Shown here in pieces: positions 11,024 to 21,163 of a stretch of DNA of 64,000 nucleotides (the stretch's first letter is position 1; every line of letters begins with the position of its first letter). The position numbers were made by a program, and so were the translations under genes. The notes under the pieces were generated by a model that had not been told where the DNA came from, searched no databases, and saw only the letters and a list, made by a program, of their open reading frames with translations. Origin of the DNA: Tricholoma matsutake (lineage: Eukaryota; Basidiomycota; Agaricomycetes; Agaricales; Tricholomataceae). The stretch is taken from positions 10,168,001 through 10,232,000 of the forward strand of contig AP026542.1 of assembly GCA_026075535.2 (NCBI GenBank), given 5' to 3'.

Positions 11024-11444
11024 TGTTAGAAAACCACCCCATTACCTAATAAAATGTCATTTTTATTTTATTATGTCAAATTATGCTACATTACACCAAA
11101 TGACACCAAATGACACTAAATGATGCTACACTTTGATAGCATGAGAATTTTATTTCACATGCATCAAGATGTACACGCATGTACACATGCATCGGTAACA
11201 ACAATGTACAATATATGTAACATAGTATATAAACCCTAAATATACACCTAGGGGACCTAGTTGTGTTCTCTTAGGTATTCCACCTATGTTTTCAGTGTGA
11301 AAGGCCTTTGTCAACAAACTCATCTATTAATAACCCCTTGCATCAAAACCATCAATTCCCCCATCACGAGTGCGGATCCTGCCCCCTTCTTGTAGAGAGA
11401 ACCTGCATGGTCTTAGCTAGCAGATAGTGGGTGTCACCCTAACA
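11024..11444 (+). repeat. 5' LTR of element C
   Basis: TGTTAGAAAACC...CACCCTAACA, 421 bp. It carries TATATAAA at 11226-11233 and a probable transcription start about 26-33 bp downstream around CCTAGTTGTGTTCTC (11256-11270). Compared with the 3' LTR the differences seen by eye are nearly all C/T or G/A transitions, for example in the CAAATGACACTAAATG block. That points to methylation-type decay after insertion. Confidence 0.9.
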
Positions 11445-11446
11445 GA

Positions 11447-11457
11447 AGAACACAACT
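11447..11457 (+). promoter_or_regulatory. Self-priming PBS of element C
   Basis: AGAACACAACT begins 2 nt after the 5' LTR. It is the exact reverse complement of AGTTGTGTTCT at 11259-11269 in the LTR, 33 bp after the TATA box, where the RNA should start. Tf1 of fission yeast primes reverse transcription in this way with the first 11 nt of its own RNA. The function here is inferred from position and complementarity. Confidence 0.65.
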
Positions 11458-11914
11458 TCCCATATATGTGCCTTCTCTTACTTGTGCATACATCATTGTT
11501 TCACTGCACCACATCTGATTACTCATCCTTTCGGCATGAGCCAGAAGTACTTGTATATATGTAATCTACCTTTTCTTTCATAAGCCAACACCAGGCCTTG
11601 CCTTACATTGCGACTGCCAGTGATCGAGAGGCAGTACTCATCATTAGGACAGCTGCAACCAGACAACTGATTGGATCTGGTTTAGTTACAATTTACATCA
11701 CTCTAGTTGGACGACTATTTTAGTTACAAGCCAAATTCAGCAATATCTCCGAGATCAGGCACTGTTGGAAGGGTTATTGATCTGGAGTGTCAAATTAGGC
11801 ACCCCACGAATGACGAACGATTGACAAACGATTGACAAATGATCATGTGACCCGTGAACATTTGGAGAGGTCTTGAAATTGTCGAAGAAGTGATTTATCA
11901 CAGATTTCACAATT

Positions 11915-13012
11915 ATGTCCAAACCCTCAACTTCTAATCCCAGCCCTAATCCTGTTCCCACGCCCACACTAGAGGCAAAAATTGATGCGCTTACAGTGCA
12001 AATGTTGCAATTAGTGTCAGTGTTGGCAGCATCACAGCCCAGACAAGCAGAAGTACAACCAGAGACGACAGGAGAAAGAGATGATGAGATGGATGAGATG
12101 GTGGAGTGGATGTCACAGGAGGATGAGATGGCAGAGAAATCTGGAAATGGAAAAGCATGCTTACCTAAGTATGCACCCCCACAAACTTTTGACAGTACCA
12201 TGGAGAATACAAAATCCTTCATCAGCTCTATAGTATTGTACATCCATGGGAGGAAGCCAGAGTTTTGTACAGCCGAGTCTAGGATTATGTTTTCTCTCTC
12301 ATACATCCAGGGGGGGAAAGCACAGTTCTGGAGGAATGAAGCTATAAATCAAATTGCCATGGGAAATAAACCATTTGCAAGCTTCAAGGAATTTCTGGAG
12401 AGATTGGAGGCACAGTTTGGAGATCCTAATCCAAAGGCGACAGCCAATACTAAATTAAAGACCATGCACCAAGGTTCCCTAACAGTGGATGAATTTATTT
12501 TGCAGTTCAAAGCAGAAGCTTCACAAACAGATATGGGAGAAGCCACATTGGTAGAATTTTTGAAAGTGGGATTAAATCCCTCTTTATTCAAGTCTATTTA
12601 CCAACTACCTTCTATGCCAGAGAAGTTGGACGAGTGGTATAATTGGGCAATGTGCCTTGACCCACAATATTGGCAGGAACAGGCGGAGTCAAAGTTGATG
12701 TATGGAAGTAGTAAATTTGGAAAGTCATCAGGAGGAAAGTCCGAGAAAGGAAAAGTGCCTCAGGTACAAGCTCCAAGGGCACAGCCACTGGCCATGGCAG
12801 TGACACCTATAGTTATGGAGTCAGTAGCACCAGCAGAGGCAATGGAGGTTGATCAAGCAGGGAGGCAAGCCCCACTTAAATGTTTTAACTGTGGGCAGTT
12901 AGGACACATTTCTAGGAATTGTAGGCAGAAGAGAAAGATTAGGGAAGCTACAATCAAGGAAGTGAAGCCAGAGGAAGGCAGGCAGAAGAATTTTGTGGAA
13001 GAGTCCCAGTGA
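11915..13012 (+). CDS. Element C gag polyprotein
   Basis: The 365-residue frame starts at an ATG 470 bp after the LTR. Residues 1-40 are Pro/Ser-rich, followed by an amphipathic helix (LEAKIDALTVQMLQLVSVLA) and an acidic linker. The retrotransposon gag domain (PPQTFDSTMENTKSFISSIV through KTMHQGSLTVDEFILQFKAE) occupies about residues 85-230. The zinc knuckle CFNCGQLGHISRNC is at about 323-336 and binds the packaged RNA. This is the longest intact frame in element C. The stop after EESQ is followed by coding-like sequence, so the normal end may lie a little further. The protein could still be made, but the element lacks a working pol. Confidence 0.85.
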   Translation: MSKPSTSNPSPNPVPTPTLEAKIDALTVQMLQLVSVLAASQPRQAEVQPETTGERDDEMDEMVEWMSQEDEMAEKSGNGKACLPKYAPPQTFDSTMENTKSFISSIVLYIHGRKPEFCTAESRIMFSLSYIQGGKAQFWRNEAINQIAMGNKPFASFKEFLERLEAQFGDPNPKATANTKLKTMHQGSLTVDEFILQFKAEASQTDMGEATLVEFLKVGLNPSLFKSIYQLPSMPEKLDEWYNWAMCLDPQYWQEQAESKLMYGSSKFGKSSGGKSEKGKVPQVQAPRAQPLAMAVTPIVMESVAPAEAMEVDQAGRQAPLKCFNCGQLGHISRNCRQKRKIREATIKEVKPEEGRQKNFVEESQ

Positions 13013-13842
13013 AGGTTTCCCCATTGGTGACCCAGAATCATTACAATGTATTAGTATCTGAGGAAACCCAGAACAACTCAGAAAAGGAAATTGAGGAGGA
13101 GTACAACTGTTGTGAATCACATCACAAAGAAAATTGTCACGTGTCATTTCTGAAAACCCCTAAATTCTTTATTCACTCTGTGCGAGTAGAACCTGAAATC
13201 ACCTTGACTATGGGACTGAAGACAGTGGACACACATGCAGCCATTGATGCTTGATAGTGGTGCTACAGGATTATTCATTAATTGATCCTTAATTACCGGA
13301 AATGGTATTAACACACACAAGCTGGTGCAACCTATAATGGTGTATAATATTGACAGAATGGTCAATTGTGGAGGAACTATCAAGGAGGAGGTCACCATGG
13401 TATTAAAGTATCAGGAGCATCAGGAGCGAGCTGTATTTGAAGTGTGTGATCTTGGGAAAATCAATCTAATAATAGGATGTCCATGGTTATGGAAGCATAA
13501 TCTGGAAATTGAGTGGAAAACTAGGAATGTACAAATGACTCATTGTCCTAAGGAATGTAGTGTGTATGGGAGGAAGATGAAGAGGGAGAAAAGAAAAAAG
13601 AAAGAGAAAGAATGTCCAAGGAAGTATTCTGTTATGATGAGGAAGTGGAGGATGAGGAAATGCCAAATGAGGAAGTTCCGATCATGATCAAGAAAGAAGA
13701 GGAGAAGCAAACCTTTAGAGCAATTTGTGGAGGACAGTCATGGGACAAGAATATCGTGAAGGTGGAGAAGCCAGTGGAGGAGTGGGTGCTGAAAGTGTAT
13801 CATAAATATCTGTCAGTGTTCCAGAAGAAGGAGTCTGAGTGA
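13013..13842 (+). pseudogene. Element C aspartic protease region
   Basis: After gag the frame continues with stops into a retropepsin. The active-site phrase LDSGATGLFIN is visible around 13245-13280 but is separated from its upstream part (VEPEITLTMGLKTVDTH) by a frameshift at about 13250. The C-terminal half is clear: VYNIDRMVNCGGTIKEEVTM, AVFEVCDLGKINLIIGCPWL, with LIIGCPWL as the conserved ILG motif. A Lys/Glu-rich linker (13560-13700) leads to the RT. Retropepsins cleave Gag-Pol. Here the frameshift inactivates it. The same segment in A is intact, which supports the call. Confidence 0.8.
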
Positions 13843-14886
13843 ATGCTAGTGTGGAAGCCATGGGATCATGCGATCAAGATGAAGCCAGGGTTTGTGCTGA
13901 AGAAGTCAAAGGTATATCCATTATCTCCGATGGAACAAGAAGAAGTGGATGCATTCCTGAAGGAGCAATTGCGGAAAGGATATATACGACCTTCAAAATC
14001 ACTGCAGATGTCACCAATATTTTTCATGCCAAAGAAAGACCAAAGGAAGAGGATGTATACAGATTATAGGTATCTGAATGAGTGGACAGTGAAGAACGTG
14101 TACCCCTTGCCATTGATCTCAGAAATAATTGACAAGGTGGGAAAAGCCAAAGTCTTTACAAAATTGGATTTACGATGGGGATACAACAATGTATGAATAA
14201 AGAAAGGAGATGAGTGGAAGGCTGCATTTGCCACGTGTCGAGGATCCTTCGAGCCACTTGTCATGTTTTTTGGGATGACAAATAGTCCCCCAACCTTTCA
14301 AAATATGATGAATGACATTTTCAAGGATGTAATAGACAAAGGCGTGGTAATAATATTTATTGATTACATTCTGATATTTATGGAGGATGAAGAAAATCAT
14401 GAGGCAATAGTGCAGGAGGTGTTACAGAGGTTGGCAGAGAATGATCTATTTTTGAAACTGGAGAAGTGTGTGTTTGGGGCAAGCAAAATCGAGTTCCTAG
14501 GACTATTGATCAGCCCTGATGGGATTAAAATGGATCCGATCAAGGTACATGCAATCACAGATTGGCCTGTGCCCACCCGTGTCAAGGAGGTTCAAGCCTT
14601 GTTGGGACTCGCAAATTATTATAATTGCTTTGTGCACAATTTTTCTGAGATTGCTGCACCCTTACATAACCTTATGCGAAAGGGAGTAGTGTGGAGGTGG
14701 GGAGAGCAGCAGCAGACAGTGTTTGAGGAGTTGAAGAGGAAGTTTGTGGAGGGACCAATATTAGCCCCAGTGGATTTCACATGCCCTTTGCCAGTGGAAT
14801 CAGATGCATCCAACTTTGCTACTGGAGCAGTATTATCAATGCTGTGTGAAGATGACAAATGGCATCCTTGTGCATATCTGTCCTGA
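13843..14886 (+). pseudogene. Element C reverse transcriptase, damaged active site
   Basis: RT motifs run in order: [73 protein letters not shown] and MFFGMTNSPPTFQNMMNDIF. The catalytic box reads FIDYILIF instead of the family's YLDDILIF, so the second Asp is Tyr (codon TAC at 14365-14367). A stop at about 14194 (TGA where homologues have Arg) and a stop at 14884 (TGA before the RNase H) break the frame. The thumb and the first RNase H motif (VESDASNFATGAVLS) are present at the end. This pol cannot reverse transcribe. Confidence 0.85.
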
Positions 14887-15180
14887 GGGTTGAATGATGT
14901 GGAGAGACATTATGATGTGCATGACAAAGAGATGTTGGGGATAATACGAGCATTGGAGGCATGGAGGCATTATTTGGAAGGATGTACACATCAGATTGAG
15001 ATCTGGATGGATCATCAAAATCTGCAATACTTCATGTCTGCTAAAAAGCTTAATTGCTGGCAAGCGCCTTGGGCATTATTCCTATCATGTTTCAATTTTC
15101 ACTTGGTCCACAAAGCGGGAAGCTTAATGAGGAAAGCAGATGCATTATCCAGACATATTGATCATAAAGGAGGACAATAA
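14887..15180 (+). pseudogene. Element C RNase H
   Basis: In frame with the RT after a single TGA stop, the sequence gives VERHYDVHDKEMLGIIRALE (second acidic residue), QIEIWMDHQNLQYFMSAKKL (third, in WMDH) and GSLMRKADALSRH (fourth, in KADAL). All four acidic residues of the RNase H site, counting the first in the preceding segment, are retained. The next frame (15140 onward) overlaps it, so a frameshift lies near 15175. RNase H degrades the RNA strand of the cDNA hybrid. Confidence 0.8.
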
Positions 15181-16244
15181 GAATGTTACCTTACTCAAAC
15201 CCAAATACTTTCACATTTGCACTATGCATCAAGGGCATCTATTGATAGATAGCTCAGAAATAGAAATGTTGTCTGAAATTAGACAATGTTCAGAAATGGA
15301 TGATGAAGTAGTGGAAGCCATAAAAGCTCTGAAGGGAGAGAAGAAGGGTAATATTAAAGGAGATGAGTGGGCTGAGGAACAAGGGTTGGTGTTGTTTCGA
15401 GGAAAGGTGTATGTACCGAAGGATCAGGATTTGCAAAGGGAAATCATCCAGTTACATCATAATACACCAACTGCTGGACACCCAGGAAGATGGAAGACAT
15501 TGGAATTAGTAATGAGAAATTATTTGTAGCCCGGAATTTCAAAGTATGTGTTGGGGTATGTGGATGGATGTGATACATGCATGAGGGGGAAGAAATTTCC
15601 AGAAAAACTTGCAGGAAAATTAATGCCAAACCCTATACCTAAAGTGCCATGGCGAGATATATCTGTGGATTTTATTACCAGATTGCCCGAGGCTCAAGGG
15701 TACGATGCAATATTTGTAGTATGTGACCGCTTCACAAAGGAGGTCCATATTATTTCTACTACTACAGAAACCTCATCATTGGGCTTGGTGCGCCTTTATC
15801 TAAATCAGGTATGGCGGTTACATGGGTTACCTGATACGCATTATCTCTGATCGTGGACCACAATTTGCTTCCGTGTTTATGCGAGAGCTAAACAACATAT
15901 TGGGAATTCAAACCAAATTATCTACGGCATATCACCCGCAGACTGATGGGCAGACAGAGAGAGTGAATCAGGAGTTGGAGCAGTACCTACGTATGTTTGT
16001 CAACTACCAACAAACCAACTGGCCTGAATGGCTGGCAATTTCCAATTTTTCCCACAATAACAAATTCCATTCGGCTACTCGTATGTCACCCTTTTTTGCA
16101 AATTATGGATATCATCCTCACATGGGAGTAGAACCCAGAAGGGAAGTCAAAGTACAGTCGGTAGAAGACTTTGTATCTAAGATGCAAAAGGTACAAGGGG
16201 AAGCAGAGGCAGCATTGAAGAAAGCATGTGATGACATGATGTGA
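15140..16244 (+). pseudogene. Element C integrase
   Basis: Three consecutive frames make up the integrase. The zinc-binding domain appears as LHHNTPTAGHPGRWKTLELV with the second half (GYVDGCDTCMRGK) after a TAG stop at 15527 that replaces Trp. The core gives VDFITRLPEAQGYDAIF, ISDRGPQFASVF after a frameshift near 15830, and AYHPQTDGQTERVNQELEQY, so the DDE residues are all present. The part after AALKKACDDMM (16244) continues with stops into the chromodomain. Integrase inserts the cDNA. One frameshift and at least two stops make this copy inactive. Confidence 0.85.
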
Positions 16245-16822
16245 CATGTGGATCATACTTGAGCACATGCTCCAGAGTACAAAGTTGGTGACTTGGTGTG
16301 GCTAAGCACCAAGGACCTGAATATTCCACAACCTTCAAGGAAACTTACAGAGAAACAAGTTGGCCCATATGCGATCTCTAAAGTGATCTCGCCTAATGCG
16401 GTAGTGCTAAAATTACCCTGATCATTCAAGATTGATCCTGAAATTAATGTGTCCTGCCTACACCCTTACCGCCCACCCACTATTCCTGGCCAACAAACTA
16501 CTCTGCAACCTCCGATAATAGTAGAAGGTGCTCCAGAATATGTAGTTGAAGAAATTCTAGACTCACATCTTTGACAGAACAAATTGGAGTTCTTAATAAA
16601 GTGGAAAAACTATACCTACGAAAATAATTTGTGGGAGCCCGAAGAGTATTGTAAGTGAGTGCATAATGCAATCACCCAATTCTTTAAACATAATCCAAAT
16701 GCTCTACATCGCATTGCGAGAATGGTGTGTGAGGGGATGAAATTCCAGCCTTACCAAAATTTCACAGAGGTGACAGATGTAATATTTTCTCACCTGGAAG
16801 TCGAGGCATAAAAGGGGGGTAA
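16245..16822 (+). pseudogene. Element C integrase tail, chromodomain and PPT
   Basis: Translation with stops gives the integrase tail (APEYKVGDLVWLSTKDLNIP, KLTEKQVGPYAISKV). The chromodomain follows: EYVVEEILDSHL, a stop replacing Arg, then NKLEFLIKWKNYTYENNLWE. The aromatic residues typical of methyl-lysine readers are visible in IKWKNY. A stop in EEYCK (AAG TGA) precedes an open tail that ends at GAGGCATAA about 16810. The purine run AAAAGGGGGGTAA immediately before the 3' LTR at 16823 is the polypurine tract for plus-strand priming. Confidence 0.8.
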
Positions 16823-17243
16823 TGTTAGGAAACCACCCCATTACCTAATAAAATGTCATTTTTATTTTATTATGTTGAATTACACTACATTACGCCAAAT
16901 GACACCAAATGATGCTAAATGATGCTACACTTTGATAGCATGAGAATTTTATTTCGCAAGCATCAAGATGTACATGCATGTACACACGTGTCAGTAACAA
17001 CAATGTACAATATATGTAACATAGTATATAAACCCTAAATATACACCTAGGGGACCTAGTTGTGTTCTCTTAGGTATTCCACCTACATTTTCGGTGTGAA
17101 AGGCCTTTGTCAACAAACTCATCTATTAATAACCCCTCACATGAAAACCATCAATTCCCCCATCACACACGTGGATCCTGCCCCCTTCTTGTAGAGAGAA
17201 TCTGCATGGTCTTAGCTAGCAGATAGTGGGTGTTGCCCTAACA
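16823..17243 (+). repeat. 3' LTR of element C
   Basis: TGTTAGGAAACC...TTGCCCTAACA, 421 bp, with the same TATATAAA and AGTTGTGTTCT sequences as the 5' LTR. It is preceded by a polypurine tract. Its right flank GGCACTCATT does not match the 5' side, so no target duplication is visible. Confidence 0.9.
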
Positions 17244-18880
17244 GGCACTCATTATGGCCATATTATGGTGTACATCATACAATTCCTTGCAGCCATTGAC
17301 TTTTCAAGGCTTTTATTTACAAGTTGTTGAGGTATGAGCAATAGGGATTACATTATATATATATATTCCTTTGGACTACTTACAAATAAGAAAAATGGCT
17401 ATGGGTATGGAAAGTGCAGCTCCCTGTGATGGGGTCATCATTGTCCCCATCATTTTGTCATCCCCATTGTTTTGCCACCCCCACCATTTCACCACCCCCA
17501 TTGTTTTGCCACTCCCATTGTTTCACCACCCCCACCTTCCCATCATCCCCATCACTTTGTCATCCCCATTTTTTTCACCCCTGTCATCTTGTTCCCATTC
17601 TCTATCCCTCCTCTTTACCACTGTCATCTCATCAACACCCACAATCCATCCTATGTGTAGTGGCTTGTATGCATAGGAATGGGTGCTGGGTGCTTGTCAT
17701 CATTGTGGAGGTGGTGATGGGCCATTAGCACCTGGGTGCTGGGGTGCTGTCTTATCCACCTCATCTCCATGCACCTGACATTGTAGCCAAGCTGCACCCA
17801 CAATACACCCTCTGAGCAGTTGCTTGTAGGCATGGGTGAACACCATTGTGCATCGTTATCATCATTCCACCTATGATCACAAGCAGTTGCTTGTGAGGCT
17901 GGGATGGGTGGCATGGCCATTGGGTCATCATCAGCTGCTGGGTCGATGTCTCATGTTGAGGGTCATTGTGTATCAGTGATGTGGCACTGAGAGGGGGTTG
18001 GCTGGTGCTTACCTGACAGGTGTCCCCCCACATGGGTCTCCCAGTGCCCCTCCCTGTTCTCTGCTGGGCCAGGGTAGTCATCAATAGTTCTTTGTTAGTA
18101 ACAAAAAAAATGAACTGAACAATGAAAAAAACTCACCTACAGCCCAAGAGATGTCAATGACATCTCTTGGGCATTTTTTGTGTTCCTCATTGCTGTATCC
18201 ATCACATGCGCCTTCAGTTCTTGTCCTGTCTTCATTGTCCCCCTCATCATGCACTGCCACCACCACTGTTTTGGTCATGTCATTGTGTGTCTCCATCTTC
18301 ATCCCTGTTGTTGTCTTGTGGTGGTTGTCCTTGTCATCATCTTCCTTGTCAGTCTTTGCCCCCTCATTGTCATTGCCATTGTCATCTGTGCCCTTGTTAT
18401 CAGTGTTGGTGTCATCCTGTCCCATTGATTTTGTCATTGTGGCTCCCCTTCTTTTTTGTTGTTGCACCCTCCCCATCTTCACCATGGCAGTTGTTCATTT
18501 CCACCCTGCAAGCAGCTTGTAGCAGTGGTGTGGGTGTGCTATCTTGGTGCTATCTCATGGTAAATAAAATGAATGAAACCTAGAAAAAGTAATTGAAAAC
18601 ATTAGTTAGTTGAAAAGAAAAGAAGAGAACTTGAGAAAAATTACCTAGGGCCCAGATGACCTCTGTTCTCATTTGGGCCCAGTGTGATGGTCTGCCATGG
18701 TTAGTGATGTTAGTTGATATAGGAGTCCATGGGAGTAATGATGGTGGTGGCAAAGTTGTGGTGGTGGTAGGTGTGAGGGGGGTGTTGTCATTGATGGTGG
18801 GTGGTCTGTGGTAGGATTAGGCATTGGAGCAGGGTTTGAAATAGCAACAAAAATGAAAAGTGAAGATGATCAATAATTAT
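17244..18880. repeat. Low-complexity and hairpin-cassette region
   Basis: No supported gene. 17440-17640 is a diverged CCCCCATYRTTTTGCCAC-like pyrimidine-rich satellite. Palindromes of the AGCAGNTGCTTGYAGG type occur near 17810, 17880 and 18505. On the minus strand two palindrome-plus-donor cassettes lie at 18142-18172 (GCCCAAGAGATGTCA facing its complement, with GTGAGT at 18136-18131) and 18648-18680 (GGGCCC... with GTAATT). The long frames here are simple-repeat translations and are not called. Confidence 0.6.
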
Positions 18881-19077
18881 ATTGCTAACTCAATTTGATG
18901 CGAGTAATATGGCTGTAAAGTACAGTTTACAGCCATATACTTGATGGCACTGTACAGTGCAATCCTGTACTGTACACTGTACCTTCAAGTGTTCTTCCCA
19001 AGACCTGACAGTATGGTTATGGTGACTGTAATATGGGTGCTGTATAGCTGTATAGTATGGTGATGGCAGACAGCCCT
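18881..19077. mobile_element. One end of a hAT-like element
   Basis: The segment is dense in nested short inverted motifs (CTGTACAGTGC, TACTGTACACTGTACC, GCTGTATAGCTGTATAG) and ends GGCAGACAGCCCTA at 19077. Read inward this is TAGGGCTGTCTGCC, a hAT-type terminus. The Chs7 coding sequence stops exactly here. I did not find the other end or a matching 8-bp duplication of GTCTGGGG, so the element's extent is unknown. Confidence 0.35.
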
Positions 19078-19582
19078 AGTCTGGGGGGTTTGATGGTGTG
19101 CTGATTGTTTGTGTCATGCTGAGGCCAACATTAAGGGACAGGTAAGTTGCCAATCCAAATATCAGGAGTGAGAAAACATAGTACAGCTGCAAAAAGAAAA
19201 AGAAAAAAAGATCAGCTCCACAGGACCACACCAAGCACAGGGTACAACACATACAACCAAACTGCTCCATGTTCCATGTTCCATGACCTGAGTAGCTACC
19301 ACTGCATTTGCCAAGAGCCCCCAAAACAGTGCAGCCACTACTCTAGCATATATGGCTGTAAGGACTACCAGTGCCATTGCTCCCTGTATCAACACTGCAC
19401 CTGTCATTAGAAGCTGCAAGGGCAAGCTCAATGCATAAACTGCTAAGAAAGCACAGAGCTCAACATGGCCTACAGTGGCTTTGCAGAGGTGGGTGAGATA
19501 GATAGGGCAAGGACCAGGAGGAAGGAGAGGGCACATATGAGGAGGTTGGCAATGTTACTGAGGATGGGTGCTGCTGCTGGAG
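19078..19582 (-). pseudogene. CHS7: Chitin synthase export chaperone (Chs7) fragment
   Basis: The minus strand encodes hydrophobic segments matching the recalled Chs7 family: ILSNIANLLICAL, VGHVELCAFLAVYALSLPLQ, ALVVLTAIYARVVAALFWGL, LANAVVATQVMEHGTWSSL and, after a 68-bp intron (19187-19254, GTATGT...TTTGCAG), FSLLIFGLATYLSLNVG. Chs7 is an ER membrane protein needed for chitin synthase exit from the ER. Only the middle is left: the upstream side is cut by the LTR of element B at 19583, and the frame ends at 19076 at a hAT-like terminus. A frameshift lies near 19500. This is the one segment here that looks like an ordinary host gene. It may be a gene broken by insertions or a captured fragment. 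Confidence 0.75.
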
Positions 19583-20103
19583 TGTTAAGAACTGAACCAA
19601 GAGGGTACATCAGACCCAGTGGGTTTCAATAGTGGAGAGTTGTTGGGTTGTAGTGGATATTGCAGAGGGGAAATGGAAAGGACTTGGCTTCAACTTATAA
19701 GAAGCTCCTTCACCTCATCTGGTGTCCTAATTTCAAGATGAAGGATTGGAGAAGGAGGGAAGGTAAGTGCAGATGAGCATGGAAGATTGAGTACGAGGAA
19801 CTTAGGTTAAGTCTGGATGGAACCAGGACTTCAGAGGGTGACAAGAGGTTGAGATCAAGGGAATTTGGACTCTTAGCAGAAGACAAGAGATAGGAGGAGA
19901 ACATGATTGGATTATCTTTGTCAATATACAAACTGAGGAATACAAGGTGAAACTAACTAAGCTTAAATACTAGAGTCCAGAATAAAGGCAGAACGGAAGC
20001 AGGAGCTGCAGCAGTGTCTCAACTGCATAGATAAATTACCTAGCAGGAGCTGCACAGGAATTCATAGTCAAATTTGCAAAACTAGATGGCAGCCTTGAGA
20101 GGC
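19583..20103 (-). repeat. LTR of element B (left)
   Basis: TGTTAAGAACTGAACC...CCTTGAGAGGC, matching 31867-32401 along its whole length with scattered transitions and small indels. It carries the shared GGTGACAAGAGGTTGAG and CTTAAATACTAGAGTC blocks. On the + strand one end is TGTTAA. The other end lacks an obvious CA, so the exact boundary near 20103 is uncertain. Confidence 0.75.
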
Positions 20104-20243
20104 TGTTCTTCTTTCTTCAACAACTGCCCAGTTTGGCTATGTGAACAGCTTGGATTGCTGCAGGTTTGTTGATGTGGATAAAGAGTGTGAGCAACTGATA
20201 CAACTGTGTAATAAGTCATGAAATTCAATGCTGAAGATTCAGT

Positions 20244-20640
20244 TTACACACAAAGCCCAAATGAATGCCCATGAACTGCAAAACTCTCCTCCACTGAACT
20301 CTCAATGTTATCTGTCCAGATTGGCATTCTCAAAGCTGCCCAACACTCCTGAACACAGATAGCTGAGACTCTACAACTATTCTTCAGGAATGTGGCCACT
20401 ATTGGTGGTAGTACTTCAGGAGGGCCAGAGGCAACTATTGAGGCCAGTTGTGCAAGAAGAATGTCATCCTTGAGTTTTGAGGCCAGTGTCATGAATTGTT
20501 GGACCTGAGTGAATGAAAGCTCTGGGTACTTCTCACACAACAAAAGTGCATCTTTCAAGCTCAAGTTGGCCATTGCTGGTTGTCGGGTTTGCATAGGAAT
20601 ATCTTCAACGCACTTCAGCACCATTGTTGACACTTATTTG
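20244..20640 (-). pseudogene. Fragment resembling a KDZ-associated N-terminal region
   Basis: The 129-residue minus-strand frame reads LSLKDALLLCEKYPELSFTQ, FMTLASKLKDDILLAQLA and then LPPIVATFLKNSCRVSAICV and ECWAALRMPIW. From memory this resembles the N-terminal region of mushroom proteins linked to KDZ (Kyakuja-Dileera-Zisupton) transposases, just before their Cys clusters. No Cys cluster or transposase core is nearby. It sits where the integrase core of element B should be, so B was rearranged here. The family call is tentative. Confidence 0.35.
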
Positions 20641-20709
20641 GGGATCAGAACTTGCAGAACTCTCAGGACAAACTGGACAAACTGGACAAACTGGACTCTC
20701 AGGATTTTC

Positions 20710-21163
20710 CAATACCCAGATGTCCTCGCTTCAGGAACCCATAGGGTTTGTGTTAAGGCAATTTGGATCTTTTGCAAGTCATACAGGATTTGCAGAAATC
20801 TTGGACAAAGGTGCAGAGGTTTGGCCAGACATATACCTGGCAGACAAGCTGCTGGGTTTTGTTCTGTCCAAAGTGGCCAGAGAGGATATGATTGTGTTTG
20901 TACTGAAGGCCCTTGGGGCAGAGATCTGTGATGTCTGGGACATAAATCCAGTTGAAGTGGTGGAGGAATCCTGCCTCATCCATGGTCCAGTTGGGGTCAG
21001 AAGGTGTTGGAAGATGAATGGATGAGAGTGGGTCAAGGGGTAGGGAGGTGTGGATATCGTTATGGAGTTTCTCAACATCCATGATTACAGCTTGTCAGAT
21101 AATGGGTGTGGCAAGATAGGTGGCATGGAGGGAGGAGGTGAGTTGTTCCTGCATGAACACAGG
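20710..21163 (-). pseudogene. Element B integrase zinc finger, truncated
   Basis: From 21082 the frame contains the HHCC zinc-binding domain of a gypsy integrase: HNHILSGHFGQNKTQQLVCQ, VYVWPNLCTFVQDF and CKSCMTCKRSKLP. A short HKPYGFLKR continuation follows a stop near 20753, then the homology ends next to a TGGACAAACTGGACAAAC microsatellite at about 20665-20700. The DDE core is absent. Upstream it is continuous with the RNase H frame ending at 21164. Confidence 0.75.

Larger units (their letters stand above)
11024..17243 (+). mobile_element. Full-length Ty3/gypsy element C
   Basis: A 6.2-kb element bounded by two 421-bp LTRs (11024-11444 and 16823-17243), each starting TGTTAG and ending CTAACA. 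Internal order is self-priming PBS, gag, protease, RT, RNase H, integrase, chromodomain and PPT. That is the chromovirus layout of Ty3/gypsy. Coding capacity is destroyed by stops and frameshifts, including a catalytic RT change. The bases outside the two ends (CGTAG and GGCAC) do not match as a target duplication. Also, the left flank is gypsy E while the right flank is unrelated, so one end was rearranged after insertion. Confidence 0.9.

Noticed and set aside
17371..18583. Frames of 100-138 residues rich in Pro/His/Cys/Ser
   Set aside because: Translations of pyrimidine-rich satellite sequence, overlapping in several frames. No gene-like composition.
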